Source of the DNA: Myxococcota bacterium
Lineage (GTDB): Bacteria > Myxococcota > B64-G9
NCBI GenBank assembly: GCA_022710975.1
Contig: JAKLGA010000005.1
Location: forward strand, 1 to 64,000
Reading direction: 5' to 3'
Length of the DNA: 64,000 nt
Shown here: piece after piece, positions 17,718 to 26,688 of the stretch
Layout: the number at the start of each line of letters is the position of its first letter
Numbering within the stretch: position 1 is the first letter of the stretch
Program-made: the position numbers and the translations under genes
Notes under the pieces: model-generated
Database searches by the model: none
Seen by the model: the letters and a program-made list of their open reading frames with translations, nothing else
What the model was told of the DNA's origin: nothing

Positions 17718-18134
17718 TCAAGGCATGGCGTTCCAGGCGTTGTCCGGGAAGTCCATCCGTTGCCGCCCGAGCATGATCAGCGGCCGACCCGGCGACAGCA
17801 GGTCGCCCGTGTCGGGCAGCGGATCGGAGGCGAGCGCGTCGTCGTCCAGATCCACCATTCCGTACACGCTGTACTCACCCTCGGGCACCTGGTTCTTCTG
17901 GTAGTCGCAGCTCGGCCCGCTGAACTGGCAGCGGGCCGAGAGCAGGACCGTGTCGGCCAGGCCCCCCCCGGCGGCCACCAGCCGGACGTACCCCCAGCTC
18001 CCGCTGGCCGGGGTCGAGGTCGAGGTGAGGGTGCCGACCAGCAGGTACGTCTGCGGAGGAACGATCTCCTCCCCGCACGCGCCCAGGGCGAGCCCGAGCG
18101 CCAGGATCCGCCAGAACCAACCGAGCCTGAACAT
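17718..18134 (-). CDS. Small lipoprotein, unknown function
   Basis: A 138-residue protein with a lipoprotein signal (LALGLALGACGEE, lipobox LGAC). The mature part contains beta-rich stretches (YLLVGTLTSTST; WGYVRLVAAGG) and one cysteine pair (CQFSGPSC). ATG 18134 follows GGAGGTGGGC. It lies 11 bp after the barrel gene and 63 bp before the coiled-coil lipoprotein gene, so the four genes at 15912-21998 probably form one transcript. No family recognised. Confidence 0.7.
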   Translation of the reverse strand: MFRLGWFWRILALGLALGACGEEIVPPQTYLLVGTLTSTSTPASGSWGYVRLVAAGGGLADTVLLSARCQFSGPSCDYQKNQVPEGEYSVYGMVDLDDDALASDPLPDTGDLLSPGRPLIMLGRQRMDFPDNAWNAMP

Positions 18135-18145
18135 GCCCACCTCCG

Positions 18146-18676
18146 TCAGTAGAACCGGTAGCCGAGCAGCAGGACCGCCTCCAGGAACCCGCCGCGATCG
18201 TCCCGCACCACCATGCCGCCGCCCAGCCTGGCGGCGATCATGAACTCCTGCCCGAGATCGTGCAGCACCTCCAGGGCGGCGGCGAACATGCCGCGAGTAT
18301 CCACCGGGGAGGGCGTGAGCTGCAGCCACACGCCGCCCCGCGCGTCGAGCGCCAGCTCCAGCACGCAGGTGCGCAGCACCAGCCACCGCAGCCCGGCCTG
18401 GAGGCTGAGATCCGGCTCGCCCAGCGCGCCCACGTCCACGCTCACGGCCCCGCTGAGCGGGCCGTAGAGCAGGAACCGCCCCTCCAGCCCGAAGATCGCC
18501 TGGCTGGTGTCCTCCCCGCCGAAGAAGTAGCGCAAGCCCATCTCGAGCGACAGCCGCCCGGCCCAGTCGTCCCGGCCGCAGGGCACGACCTCGAGCTCGC
18601 TGGCGCGCGCGGGCGCCGATCCGCCCAGCAAGGCGAGCCACAGCAGGGCCGCCGGAAGGGTGCGTGGGACCGCCAA
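18146..18676 (-). CDS. Small outer-membrane beta-barrel protein, putative
   Basis: A 176-residue protein with an N-terminal signal peptide (ends near ARA-SEL) and alternating amphipathic strands (LSLEMGLRYFFGGED; FLEAVLLLGYRFY). The last residues YRFY end in an aromatic, as for BAM-inserted barrels, and the size fits an 8-stranded barrel. The start is TTG 18676, with GGAGGT 8 nt upstream. It begins 31 bp after the methyltransferase/coiled-coil gene. Function unknown. Confidence 0.65.
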   Translation of the reverse strand: MAVPRTLPAALLWLALLGGSAPARASELEVVPCGRDDWAGRLSLEMGLRYFFGGEDTSQAIFGLEGRFLLYGPLSGAVSVDVGALGEPDLSLQAGLRWLVLRTCVLELALDARGGVWLQLTPSPVDTRGMFAAALEVLHDLGQEFMIAARLGGGMVVRDDRGGFLEAVLLLGYRFY

Positions 18677-18707
18677 GCTGGGGACCTCCGCGGCGCGCCG
18701 CCGGCGC

Positions 18708-21700
18708 TCAGGGTTGACCGGTCAGGCGCTTGAGCTGCTGCTCGAGCTGACCGTGGCGTTCCCGGGAGGCCGCCAGCTCGCGCTCCAGGAGCCGCACATG
18801 CTGCTCGCGCTCGGCCACGTCCTGCAGCAGGCTGGAGCGCTCGGTCAGGAACGCCCGCTGCTGCTCCTCGAGCGGCGCGAGCTCGGCCAGGCGTCCGCGG
18901 GCGGAGACCACCTCGGCCTCCAGCGCCTCGATCCGGGCGGCGGCCCCAGCGGCGGCGGTGGAGACCCGGCCGAGCTCGGCCTCCAGCCCCTGGACCCGCT
19001 GGAACCAGGCCTGCTGGGCCAGCTCCAGCTCGCCCCGCCTGCGCTCGAGCAGCACCCCGCGCTCCTCGGCCTCGCGCCAGCGCGACTCGTACTCCTGCCC
19101 GGACTCCTCGGCCGCGGCCAGCTCACGCTCCAGCCGGGCGACCCGGGTGTCGGCCTCGAGCTGGGCGCGCTGGCGCAGCCCGACCTCCCGCTCGGCCTGC
19201 TGGCGGGCGGGGGCCACCTCGGCCCAGGCCTGCGCCGCCTCGGCCTCCAGGTGAGCCGCGCGCTCCTCGAGCCGCTTGCGCTGCGCGTCCAGATCCCCCA
19301 GGCGCTCGGCCAGCACCCCCAGCTGCTCATCCCGCCTGCGGAGCTGGTCGCCCAGCCCGGCCAGCTCGCGCCGGGTACCCTCCTCGACCTCGGCCACCTG
19401 CTTCTGCAGGGCGGCCAGGCGCCCCTGCAGGATGCGCTCGCGCTCGGCCGAGAGCTCCAGGGCCTCCTTCATCCCGGCCTCGCGCTCGAGGGCGGCGGCC
19501 TCGCGCAAAGCGACGGCCTCGGCCCGAGCGCGGTCCGCGACGGCCAGCCGCTCCGCCAGCACGCGCACCTCGGCCTGCAGCGCGGCCCGGCCGCGCTCGG
19601 CGTCGTCCAGCCGCGCGTTCAGGGTCCGCGCCTCCTCGCCCAGCTCCGCCACCCGAGCCCGCTCGGCCGACGCGGCCGCGGCCTGCGCCCGCGCCTCCGC
19701 CAGGAGCTGCTCGCCCTGCTGCCGCGCCGTCTCCAGGGCGGCGGCCCGCGCGGCCGCCTCGGCGGCCAGTCGCTCGCCGGCCTCACGGGCCTCGCGCGCG
19801 GCCGCCTCCAGCGCCTTCACCTGCAGGCTGGCCGCCTCGGCCTCGGCCTGACGCGCGCGCCCCGCCTCGAACTCCCGCTGGGCCCGCTCCAGCTCGGCCT
19901 GCGCCCGCTCCTGGCCCTCGCGCTGCCTGGCGAACTCCTCCTCCAGCCCGGACAGGCGTCCGCGCAGGGCGTCGCGCTCCTGGCGGGCGCGCGCCAGCTC
20001 GAGCTCGCGCTCGCGGACGGTCTCGGCCTCCGCCAGGCGCAGGTGGCCGAGCTCGGTCTCCAGAGCCGTGCGGGTCTGCTCCTGCTCCAGGGCTGCGCCC
20101 CGCAGCAGCTCCACGGCCGCGGCCAGGTCCTCCTCCTGGCGCCGGGCCGCGTACAGCTCGCGGGTGAGCTCCTCGACCTTGGCCTGCAGCTCGCGGCGCT
20201 CCTCGTCCTCGCGCCGGGTCCGGGATTGCAGCCCCTCCGCCAGCCGGGAGTCCTCCCGGGCCCGCGCCTGCCCGTCCTCGAGGCGGTTGACCAGCTCCAC
20301 CAGATCGGACTCGAGCTCGTGCACCCGCGCGGCTTGCTCCGCCAGCCGGCGCTCGAGCTCGACGCGGCGCTCGGCCTCGGCGGTCAGGCGCTGGCGAAGC
20401 TGCAGCAGCCCCTGCTCCTGCTCCTCCCGGGCCCTGCGCAGCGCCTCCCGCTCGTCGAGGACCTCCTGCGCGCGGGCGGCCAGCGCCTGCCGCTCGAGCT
20501 GCTCGCGCTCCAGCGCGGCCGCCAGGCGCCCGAGCTCGGCCTCTCGCCGGGCCAGCTCCAGCCCGTGCTCGCCGCTCTCGGCCCTCAGGGCCTCCACCTG
20601 GCCGGCGCGGGCGTCCAGCTCGGCGGCCAGCCCGTCGCGCTCGCCGACCAGCGCGGCCAGCGTCTGCCGGGCCGCGTGGATCTCCGCGCGCAACCCTCCG
20701 ACCTCGGCTTGCAGCGCGTCCCTCGAGGCCAGGGTGGCCTGCAGCTCGGCGCGCGCTGACTGCAGCCCGGCCGTGGCCTGCGTGGCGGCCTGCTGGAGGG
20801 CCGCGCGCTCGACGCGCGCCGCGGCCAGGGCGACCTCGCGCTCGCGGCGCAGGCGCTCAGCCTCCACGGCGGCCCGCTCGGCCTCCAGCGCCCGGCGCTC
20901 GAGCGCATCGGCGGCGCGCTGACGCCTGAGCTGCTCCTCGCCCAGCCGCTCCAGCTCGGCGCGGGCCGCCTCCAGCCAGGTGGTCTTCTCCACCAGCTCG
21001 TCCGCCCGGCGGCGGGCCAGCCCGCGCTGCTCGTCGGCTTGCCGCAGGGCCTCGGTCAGGGCCGCGGTCTGGGCATCCGCACGCTGGGCCAGGGCCTGCG
21101 CCTCGCCCAGGGCCGCCCGGGCGCGCTCGGCCTCGGAGCGCAGCTCCTCGAGCTGGCTCTCGCGCTCGGCCAGCAGCTGCTCGGCGGCCGCCAGGCGTGC
21201 CTCGACCTCCGGGGCGGGAGCGACGTCGGGGAGTTCCGGGGGCGCGGGCTCGGGGAGCTCCGGGGGCGCGGGCTCGCCGGGCCGTGCCTGACCGGCCACC
21301 GCCACCAGCTCCGCGACCACCTGGCCGTAGGGCAGCTGCACCAGCGACTGCCACTCGAGCACGGCGGGCTCCCGGCTGCACAGGATCAGGTAGTAGGCCA
21401 CGTCCTCGCCGCCCTCCGGCAGCAGGACCGTGTCCATCTCCAGCGGGAGATCCTGGGCCTCGGCCCCCATCCAGCCCAGCGAGAACCCGAGGAAGGGCGT
21501 CTGCGCCAGGATGCTGACGCTGGGAAAGCGCTCCTGGAGCCGGGCCACGAAGCGCTCGTAGGTCATGGGGGGCGCCGCCTGATGGAGGCCCGCCAGGCGG
21601 CCCACGGGCGTGTGGACCGGGTTGGCCAGGCAGGTGATCAGGAAGCCTCCAGGCCGCAGCACGCGCTCGATCTCCAGGAGCAGGCCGGCGTCCAGGCGCT

Positions 21701-21998
21701 CGCCCAGCTCGAAGGCCGAGACCACGTCGAAGGCGGCCGAGGGGGCGTCGATCCGTCGCCCGTCGAAGGCCCGGAAGGACAGGCCCGGGCGCAGGCCCGC
21801 GCGCTGGGCGGCCTGCAGCTCCGGACCCTCGCGCTCCATGCCCTGCACGCTGGCGGCGCCACGGGAGAGCAGGAAGGAGGCCCCGATCCCATCGGCGCAG
21901 CCGAGCTCCAGCACCCGCTTGCCCTTGAGCAGCGGCTCGAGGAAGGAATACCGGGGCAGGATCTCGCCCCAGGCCCTGGCTGCCGTGTAGTACCGCAT
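18708..21998 (-). CDS. SAM-dependent methyltransferase fused to a very long coiled coil
   Basis: 1096 residues. Residues ~1-215 are a class I methyltransferase: SAM motif I VLELGCADG (29-37), acidic loop MEREG, motif IV-like AFDVVSAFELGE, and VLRPGGFL as in UbiE/UbiG-like and glycan-associated methyltransferases. After a Pro-rich hinge (PAPPELPEPAPPELPD, ~245) residues ~265-1090 are almost unbroken heptads rich in Ala, Glu, Arg and Leu, near 800 residues of predicted coiled coil. No signal peptide, so cytosolic. The substrate is unknown; the coiled coil may act as a scaffold that places the methyltransferase, as in polar or motility proteins (inference). ATG is preceded by GGGAGGAGCG. First gene of an envelope operon. 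Confidence 0.8.
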   Translation of the reverse strand: MRYYTAARAWGEILPRYSFLEPLLKGKRVLELGCADGIGASFLLSRGAASVQGMEREGPELQAAQRAGLRPGLSFRAFDGRRIDAPSAAFDVVSAFELGERLDAGLLLEIERVLRPGGFLITCLANPVHTPVGRLAGLHQAAPPMTYERFVARLQERFPSVSILAQTPFLGFSLGWMGAEAQDLPLEMDTVLLPEGGEDVAYYLILCSREPAVLEWQSLVQLPYGQVVAELVAVAGQARPGEPAPPELPEPAPPELPDVAPAPEVEARLAAAEQLLAERESQLEELRSEAERARAALGEAQALAQRADAQTAALTEALRQADEQRGLARRRADELVEKTTWLEAARAELERLGEEQLRRQRAADALERRALEAERAAVEAERLRREREVALAAARVERAALQQAATQATAGLQSARAELQATLASRDALQAEVGGLRAEIHAARQTLAALVGERDGLAAELDARAGQVEALRAESGEHGLELARREAELGRLAAALEREQLERQALAARAQEVLDEREALRRAREEQEQGLLQLRQRLTAEAERRVELERRLAEQAARVHELESDLVELVNRLEDGQARAREDSRLAEGLQSRTRREDEERRELQAKVEELTRELYAARRQEEDLAAAVELLRGAALEQEQTRTALETELGHLRLAEAETVRERELELARARQERDALRGRLSGLEEEFARQREGQERAQAELERAQREFEAGRARQAEAEAASLQVKALEAAAREAREAGERLAAEAAARAAALETARQQGEQLLAEARAQAAAASAERARVAELGEEARTLNARLDDAERGRAALQAEVRVLAERLAVADRARAEAVALREAAALEREAGMKEALELSAERERILQGRLAALQKQVAEVEEGTRRELAGLGDQLRRRDEQLGVLAERLGDLDAQRKRLEERAAHLEAEAAQAWAEVAPARQQAEREVGLRQRAQLEADTRVARLERELAAAEESGQEYESRWREAEERGVLLERRRGELELAQQAWFQRVQGLEAELGRVSTAAAGAAARIEALEAEVVSARGRLAELAPLEEQQRAFLTERSSLLQDVAEREQHVRLLERELAASRERHGQLEQQLKRLTGQP

Positions 21999-22133
21999 TG
22001 GCTCGCTCCTCCCGCCCTTCGCGCGGAGGGCGCCATTGTACCAGCAGGGCGCGGTGACGGCCAGAAACGCTCGCCTGAATACCTGCCCCCGAGGCTCCGT
22101 CGGTAGGCCAGACGGGCGTTCCCCTCCCGAGGG

Positions 22134-22162
22134 TTGACAGGCCCGGACCAGCTACCTATAGT
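22134..22162 (+). promoter_or_regulatory. Strong sigma-70-type promoter
   Basis: A perfect -35 TTGACA (22134-22139), a 17-nt spacer and TATAGT (22157-22162). It is the best consensus promoter in the window. It drives the secreted coiled-coil gene at 22222, with a leader of about 50 nt. Confidence 0.8.
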
Positions 22163-22221
22163 TGCCGCGCAGCACCAAGTTGCGTCGAGGCGGAAACCAT
22201 CTCCACGGAGGAGGAAAATCC

Positions 22222-23061
22222 ATGCGTCGCTTGATCGTATCCCTGTGCATGCTGTCCCTGGTCGGCCTGCCCGGCCTGGCGCGCGCCCAGTCCCTCCGCC
22301 AGAAGTGCGAGGCCAAGCAGACCGAGCTCGACGGCCTGCGCACCCAGATCAACCAGATGGACACGGACCTGACCGCCAAGGCCACCAAGATCGAGAAGGT
22401 GAAGAAGCGGCTGCAGATGCTCGAGGCCGAGCGGGCCCGGGTGCTCAACGAGCGCCAGGCGGCGGCCAACCGCCTCAAGTCCGAAGAGGCCATGCGGGTG
22501 AAGATGTGCAAGCCGCTGGAGCGCTGCGGCCAGATGGAGACCCGGGTGGCCGAGCTGCAGAAGCGCATCAACCCGCTGTACGAGCAGCTCCGCACCATCC
22601 GCGACGAGATCCGCCGCGAGCTGGGCCAGATCGGCGGGCTCAACAACGACATCAGCCGCATCCAGAACCAGTACCAGCAGCTCAAGTGCGAGGACCTGGT
22701 GCCCGGCCAGACCGCCCAGACCACCATCGACCAGTGCCACAACCTGTTCAGCGAGTGGAACGCGGCCGCCGCGCGCATCAACCAGATGGAGGGCAACATC
22801 CGCGCCCTGCGCACCCGCTACCAGGGCGTGATCAAGCAGGTGCAGGCGCTCAACCGGGAGATCGCCAGTCTGCGGGACGCGATGCGCCGTGACTGCTCGG
22901 ACAGCCAGCACTTCGCCACCCTGGAGGCCATGGACAAGGAAGGCGCGGAGTACGTGAACATGGGCAGCGAGCTGGACGACGCGGACAAGAAGGTCAAGCA
23001 GATGAAGCTGCTCAAGATCGCCCCGGGAAAGCAGAAGCCGCGCCTGAAGAAGGCGCCCTGA
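22222..23061 (+). CDS. Secreted coiled-coil protein, unknown function
   Basis: A 279-residue protein with a signal peptide (cleavage near ARA-QSL). The mature part is nearly all coiled coil (LDGLRTQINQMDTDLTAK) and contains six or so cysteines (for example VKMCKPLERCGQ), allowing disulfides in the periplasm. The C-terminus is basic (KQKPRLKKAP). ATG lies after GGAGGAGG. A near-consensus promoter 60 bp upstream predicts high constitutive expression. It is divergent from the methyltransferase/coiled-coil gene, and the two may serve one envelope structure. No family recognised. Confidence 0.75.
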   Translation: MRRLIVSLCMLSLVGLPGLARAQSLRQKCEAKQTELDGLRTQINQMDTDLTAKATKIEKVKKRLQMLEAERARVLNERQAAANRLKSEEAMRVKMCKPLERCGQMETRVAELQKRINPLYEQLRTIRDEIRRELGQIGGLNNDISRIQNQYQQLKCEDLVPGQTAQTTIDQCHNLFSEWNAAAARINQMEGNIRALRTRYQGVIKQVQALNREIASLRDAMRRDCSDSQHFATLEAMDKEGAEYVNMGSELDDADKKVKQMKLLKIAPGKQKPRLKKAP

Positions 23062-23130
23062 CCTGCCCTGACCGCGACCCGCACCGCCGCCCTCTTTTTC
23101 CCCAGGCTCGAATCTGCTAGGCTCCCCGGC

Positions 23131-24816
23131 GTGGAACGCCCCAAGAGCCGCTGCCTGGCCTGCGCCGCGCCGGTGCCGTTCCAGCCGGGCGCGGGCAGCC
23201 GCCTGTGCCCCTTCTGTGGCACGATCAACCTGGTGCGAGAGCAGGAGCTCGCGGCCCTGCCCGTGGAGCTCAAGATCGACGAGGCCTTCCGCCTGTTCCA
23301 GGCGGGACAGCCTCGCCTGGCCCTCGATCACCTGGACGCGCTGACCGGCGCGGCCGGCGACAACCTGCGCCTGCAGCTCTACCGGGCCAGCGTGCTGCTC
23401 GACCTCGGCCAGGTGGAGGACGCCATCTACGCCCTGGTGGACCTCACCGGCGTGGACGCCCCCAGCCCCCTGCGCGCGGACGTGCAGGCCAAGCTGGCCG
23501 AGGCCTTGCTGCTAGGCAACCGGACCGAGGAGGCCCTGCTGGCCGCCGAGCGCGCCAACGAATTGCTCGAGAAACACCCGACCGCGGCCTACCACCGGGC
23601 CATGGCCCTGGTGCGCCTCGATCGCCTGGACGAAGCCCAGCGCCTGGTGGTGGAGACCCAGACCCGCCTGGATCAGCCCTGGAAGATCACCTTCCCGCCC
23701 CAGGGCTTCCTGTTCCCCCTGCTGCTGGCCAAGATCCACGAGCAGCGCGGAGAGGCCGCCCAGGAGGTCCAGGTGCTCGAGGGGCTGCTGCTCAAGGACA
23801 CGGCCTGCCCGCTGCACGCGGTCGCCACCGCCAGCCGCATGCTGGGTACGGCCTACATGAGCGCGGGCGGGGAGCGCCGCGCCGCCGTGAGCCTGCTGCA
23901 GCAGGCGGCCCAGGTGGATCCCGACAACCGCTTCCGGGTGCTCGACGCCCTGCGCGCGGCCATCGAGAAGTTGGGCGAGACGGCGGACGCCGAGCTGGAT
24001 GCCTTCCGCGCCGCGCGGGAGGATCTGCTGGCCGAGGTGCGCGAGGCGGTGCTGGCCGTCCTGCCCAAGGCCGGCCTCGCGCCCGAGCAGATCCGGCCGG
24101 AGATGGAGCTCGTGCGGCTGGACAGCGAGCCCGATCCGCGCACCGACCTCCTGGAGGCGGCCGCCGAGCGCATGAAGCTGACGCGCTACGATCGCGGCAC
24201 GCTCTACCCGCTGCACACCCTGGAGGACTTCCGGCGCTGGGTCGCTTCCTGGCGCCTGCGCGACCGCATCCAGATCATCCGTTACACGCAGGCCGAGATG
24301 GAGCGGCTGGGGCGCCTGCGCTCGACCCGGGAGCTGGCCGCTGTCCGGCCGAACGGCGGGGCCCACGCGTCCGGCGCGCAGGTCCTGCCCCCGCGGCCCC
24401 GGCGCGCCTGGCGCGGCTGGCTGCTCGTCGGGTTGAGCCTCGGTCTGTTGCTGGGCGCGCTGTTCACCATCCTGGCCGGGGAGCGCTACCTGGACACCTG
24501 GGAGGGTACGCTGGTCAAGGTGGAGTGCCTGGGCGGGGCAGATCAGCCGCCCTGCATGCTGCACGTGGCCGCCGGCGATCAGGGCCGCCGCCGCTTCCGC
24601 GCCCGGGAGGCCGGCTCCGGGCTCTCGCAGCTGCTGGCCCGCTGGCTCGACGGCCGGGTGCGCGCGGACGGCACCATCGAGTACCCGCTGACCTTCCCCT
24701 GGGGAAACCTGTCGGCCGAGCACTACCGAGGCTGCGCGGGCCTGTCCATCGTCAAGCGGCGCTTCACCCTGGCCCCGCTGTGCCAGCCCCGGCCCGCGCC
24801 CCGGCCCTCACCCTGA
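23131..24816 (+). CDS. Zinc-ribbon / TPR-like membrane protein
   Basis: A 561-residue protein. Residues 8-29 hold a zinc-ribbon pair (CLAC...CPFCG). Residues ~50-290 are helical TPR-like repeats (FRLFQAGQPRLALDHLDAL; AAYHRAMALVRLDRLDEAQR). After a helical region, a transmembrane segment at ~428-448 (GWLLVGLSLGLLLGALFTIL) precedes a ~110-residue C-terminal domain with three cysteines, probably outside the membrane. The start is GTG 23131, 7 nt after TAGGCT, with no SD, so it may be another leaderless gene. No known family is evident; a cytosolic adaptor linked to an external domain is inference. Confidence 0.7.
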   Translation: MERPKSRCLACAAPVPFQPGAGSRLCPFCGTINLVREQELAALPVELKIDEAFRLFQAGQPRLALDHLDALTGAAGDNLRLQLYRASVLLDLGQVEDAIYALVDLTGVDAPSPLRADVQAKLAEALLLGNRTEEALLAAERANELLEKHPTAAYHRAMALVRLDRLDEAQRLVVETQTRLDQPWKITFPPQGFLFPLLLAKIHEQRGEAAQEVQVLEGLLLKDTACPLHAVATASRMLGTAYMSAGGERRAAVSLLQQAAQVDPDNRFRVLDALRAAIEKLGETADAELDAFRAAREDLLAEVREAVLAVLPKAGLAPEQIRPEMELVRLDSEPDPRTDLLEAAAERMKLTRYDRGTLYPLHTLEDFRRWVASWRLRDRIQIIRYTQAEMERLGRLRSTRELAAVRPNGGAHASGAQVLPPRPRRAWRGWLLVGLSLGLLLGALFTILAGERYLDTWEGTLVKVECLGGADQPPCMLHVAAGDQGRRRFRAREAGSGLSQLLARWLDGRVRADGTIEYPLTFPWGNLSAEHYRGCAGLSIVKRRFTLAPLCQPRPAPRPSP

Positions 24817-24837
24817 GCCCGCGCCCTGGGCGACGGC

Positions 24838-25899
24838 TCAGGGGGCCGGGAGCAGGCCCTGGGAGCGCAGCGCCCAGCCGATGAGGCGGTAAAGCAGGCG
24901 GGCGCCCACGTTCCCGTCCCAGTCGTCGCCGGCCCGCGGGGCCACCTCGCACAGGTCGAAGCCCACCAGGCGGCGACCGCTCTGCACCAGGCCCGAGACG
25001 AGCGCCAGGGCCTCGTGGAAGCCCAAGCCGCCGGGCACCGGGGTCCCCGTGCCCGGGCACAGGCCGGGCTCCAGGCCGTCGATGTCGAAGGACAGGTACA
25101 CGCGCTCCGGCAGGTCGGCCACGATGCGCTCGACCTGGCGCGACCAGGGCTCGCCCTGCATGCGCCGCGCGGCCAGGTCGGTGTCCAGGTGCATGCAGAC
25201 GCGCTGCGGCTGGGCGCGGGCGAAGGCGAGCTCCTCCTGGCCGAGATCGCGCACCCCGACCTGGACGAGCCGCGCGATGCCCGGCGCCCGCGCGCACACG
25301 TTGCGCATGATGGACGCGTGGCTGAAGGCGAACCCCTCGAAGGCCTGGCGCAGATCGGCGTGGGCGTCCACGTGCAGCAGGCCCAGCCCCGGGTAGCGCT
25401 CCGCGTAGGCCTCGATGGCCCCCAGGGGCACCGAGTGCTCGCCGCCCACCACCACCGGCATGCGGCCCTCGGCGAGCAACCGGTGGGCGAGCTCGCCCAC
25501 CCAGGCCCTCACCGCCTCGCAGGCCCCGTCCACCTCGCGCGCCTGCGCGGCCAGGTGTTCGGCCTCCGGCGAGCCGGGCGCCGCCGCCTCCACCCCTCCC
25601 GCCGCGATGACCGGCTCGGCGGCCCGCCGCGCCGCCAGGCTCCAGGCGCGGACCTCCGCCGGCTCGGGCAGCATGGCGATGCCCGCCGTGTAGGGGCAGC
25701 CCAGCTCGGGCAGGAAGAGCTCGACCTGGCGCGAGGCCGCCAGGATCGCCGCCGGGCCCTCGGCCGTGCCCGCCCGGTAGGAGGTGGTGGCGTCGAAGGG
25801 CACGGGGATCAGCACCACGCGCGCCTCCGCCGGCAGGGTAGGCAGGCCGAACACACCCGAGCCGGGTCGGGCGGCCGCGTCGGGATCGAAGTGCGCCAT
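24838..25899 (-). CDS. speB: Agmatinase / arginase (ureohydrolase) family protein
   Basis: A 353-residue binuclear manganese ureohydrolase. The metal ligands are all present: GGEHS (His), LLHVDAHADLR (Asp-His-Asp) and SFDIDGLEPG (Asp-Asp). The N-terminal VVLIPVPFDATTSYRAGTAEGP is typical of agmatinases, which convert agmatine to putrescine and urea. It is longer than E. coli SpeB by ~45 residues, with an insertion around 85-130. Substrate (agmatine, guanidinobutyrate or other) is uncertain. It starts 16 bp after the unknown gene 25916-26614, which is therefore probably in the same operon. Confidence 0.85.
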   Translation of the reverse strand: MAHFDPDAAARPGSGVFGLPTLPAEARVVLIPVPFDATTSYRAGTAEGPAAILAASRQVELFLPELGCPYTAGIAMLPEPAEVRAWSLAARRAAEPVIAAGGVEAAAPGSPEAEHLAAQAREVDGACEAVRAWVGELAHRLLAEGRMPVVVGGEHSVPLGAIEAYAERYPGLGLLHVDAHADLRQAFEGFAFSHASIMRNVCARAPGIARLVQVGVRDLGQEELAFARAQPQRVCMHLDTDLAARRMQGEPWSRQVERIVADLPERVYLSFDIDGLEPGLCPGTGTPVPGGLGFHEALALVSGLVQSGRRLVGFDLCEVAPRAGDDWDGNVGARLLYRLIGWALRSQGLLPAP

Positions 25900-25915
25900 G
25901 GGCCGTGGGCCTCCT

Positions 25916-26614
25916 TCAGTGCAGGGTGGGTCCGGGTCCGTCCGGATCGGCCTCGGCCTCGAGCTCGGCCTCGAGCTCCTCCCGGCGCTGCCGGGCGAGC
26001 TCCACCTCGCGGCGCGAGCGCTCCACCTCGTCGTCGGTGGCGTGGCTGGGCGGGGCGAAGACCCGCTGCGGCTCGAAGTCGGGCGCGCGGGTGGCCTCGA
26101 AGGTCAGGCCCGGGCGAAGGCCGGGGAAGCGCCGGAAGAACTCCAGGCAGCGCTGCAGGCTGCGCTCGGCGAACTGGACGAGCTCCTCCTCGAGCGGCAC
26201 CCAGCCCTGCACGATCGCCTGGCGGAGCCGGAGGTACTCGTGGATCAGGGCCTCGGGGTGACCCTCGGCGCCGAGCTCCTCCTCCAGTCCATCCACCTCC
26301 AGCACGGCCTCCTCGGCGGCCGTGCGGTCCTCGATCACCTTGTCCCGCTCGCGGGTGAGGCTGCGCCACAGGCGCATCGACCAGCGGCCATCGGCCGCCC
26401 GGTGCAGCTGCCAGACGTCGGCCAGCTCGCGGCTGCCGCGGAACTGCGAGTGCCTGAGCATCATGTGCTCGAAGGAGATGTCGAACACCTCCTGCTCGAG
26501 GGTGCGCTCGAAGGGAGGCGCGTGGCTGGGGTACACGATGTCCTCCATGGTCTCCTTCTGGCGCAGGTACGTGTCCCAGATCGATTCGGGTGGCATGGCT
26601 GCCAGTCTACCCAT
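25916..26614 (-). CDS. Conserved-looking protein of unknown function, upstream of speB
   Basis: About 232 residues, cytosolic, helical and charged. It contains ERTLEQEVFDISFEHMMLRH near the N-terminus and a long Glu/Arg coiled stretch at the C-terminus (VERSRREVELARQRREELEA). I do not recognise the family. The start is uncertain: ATG 26614 has AGAGGGG upstream, ATG 26596 and TTG 26632 are alternatives. It overlaps no other gene and runs straight into speB with a 16-bp gap, so a role linked to that enzyme is possible. Confidence 0.6.
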   Translation of the reverse strand: MGRLAAMPPESIWDTYLRQKETMEDIVYPSHAPPFERTLEQEVFDISFEHMMLRHSQFRGSRELADVWQLHRAADGRWSMRLWRSLTRERDKVIEDRTAAEEAVLEVDGLEEELGAEGHPEALIHEYLRLRQAIVQGWVPLEEELVQFAERSLQRCLEFFRRFPGLRPGLTFEATRAPDFEPQRVFAPPSHATDDEVERSRREVELARQRREELEAELEAEADPDGPGPTLH

Positions 26615-26688
26615 CCCGGCCCCTCTGGCCAAGCGTTGACCTCGACCCCCTTCCCGGGCAAGCTGGGCGGGTCCAGGCGGAGGGAGCC

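Noticed and set aside
16050-18152. 700-codon plus-strand frame
   Set aside because: Runs through three minus-strand lipoprotein/barrel genes that have SDs and signal peptides; no domain seen.
18660-20759. 699-codon plus-strand Leu/Gln-rich frame
   Set aside because: Antisense of the coiled-coil region; Leu/Gln/Gly bias is the expected complement of Glu/Arg/Ala heptads.
21999-22133. Possible tRNA or small RNA gene in the gap between divergent genes
   Set aside because: No cloverleaf, no T-psi-C-like box and no terminator seen; the rest of the gap is explained by leaders and promoter.
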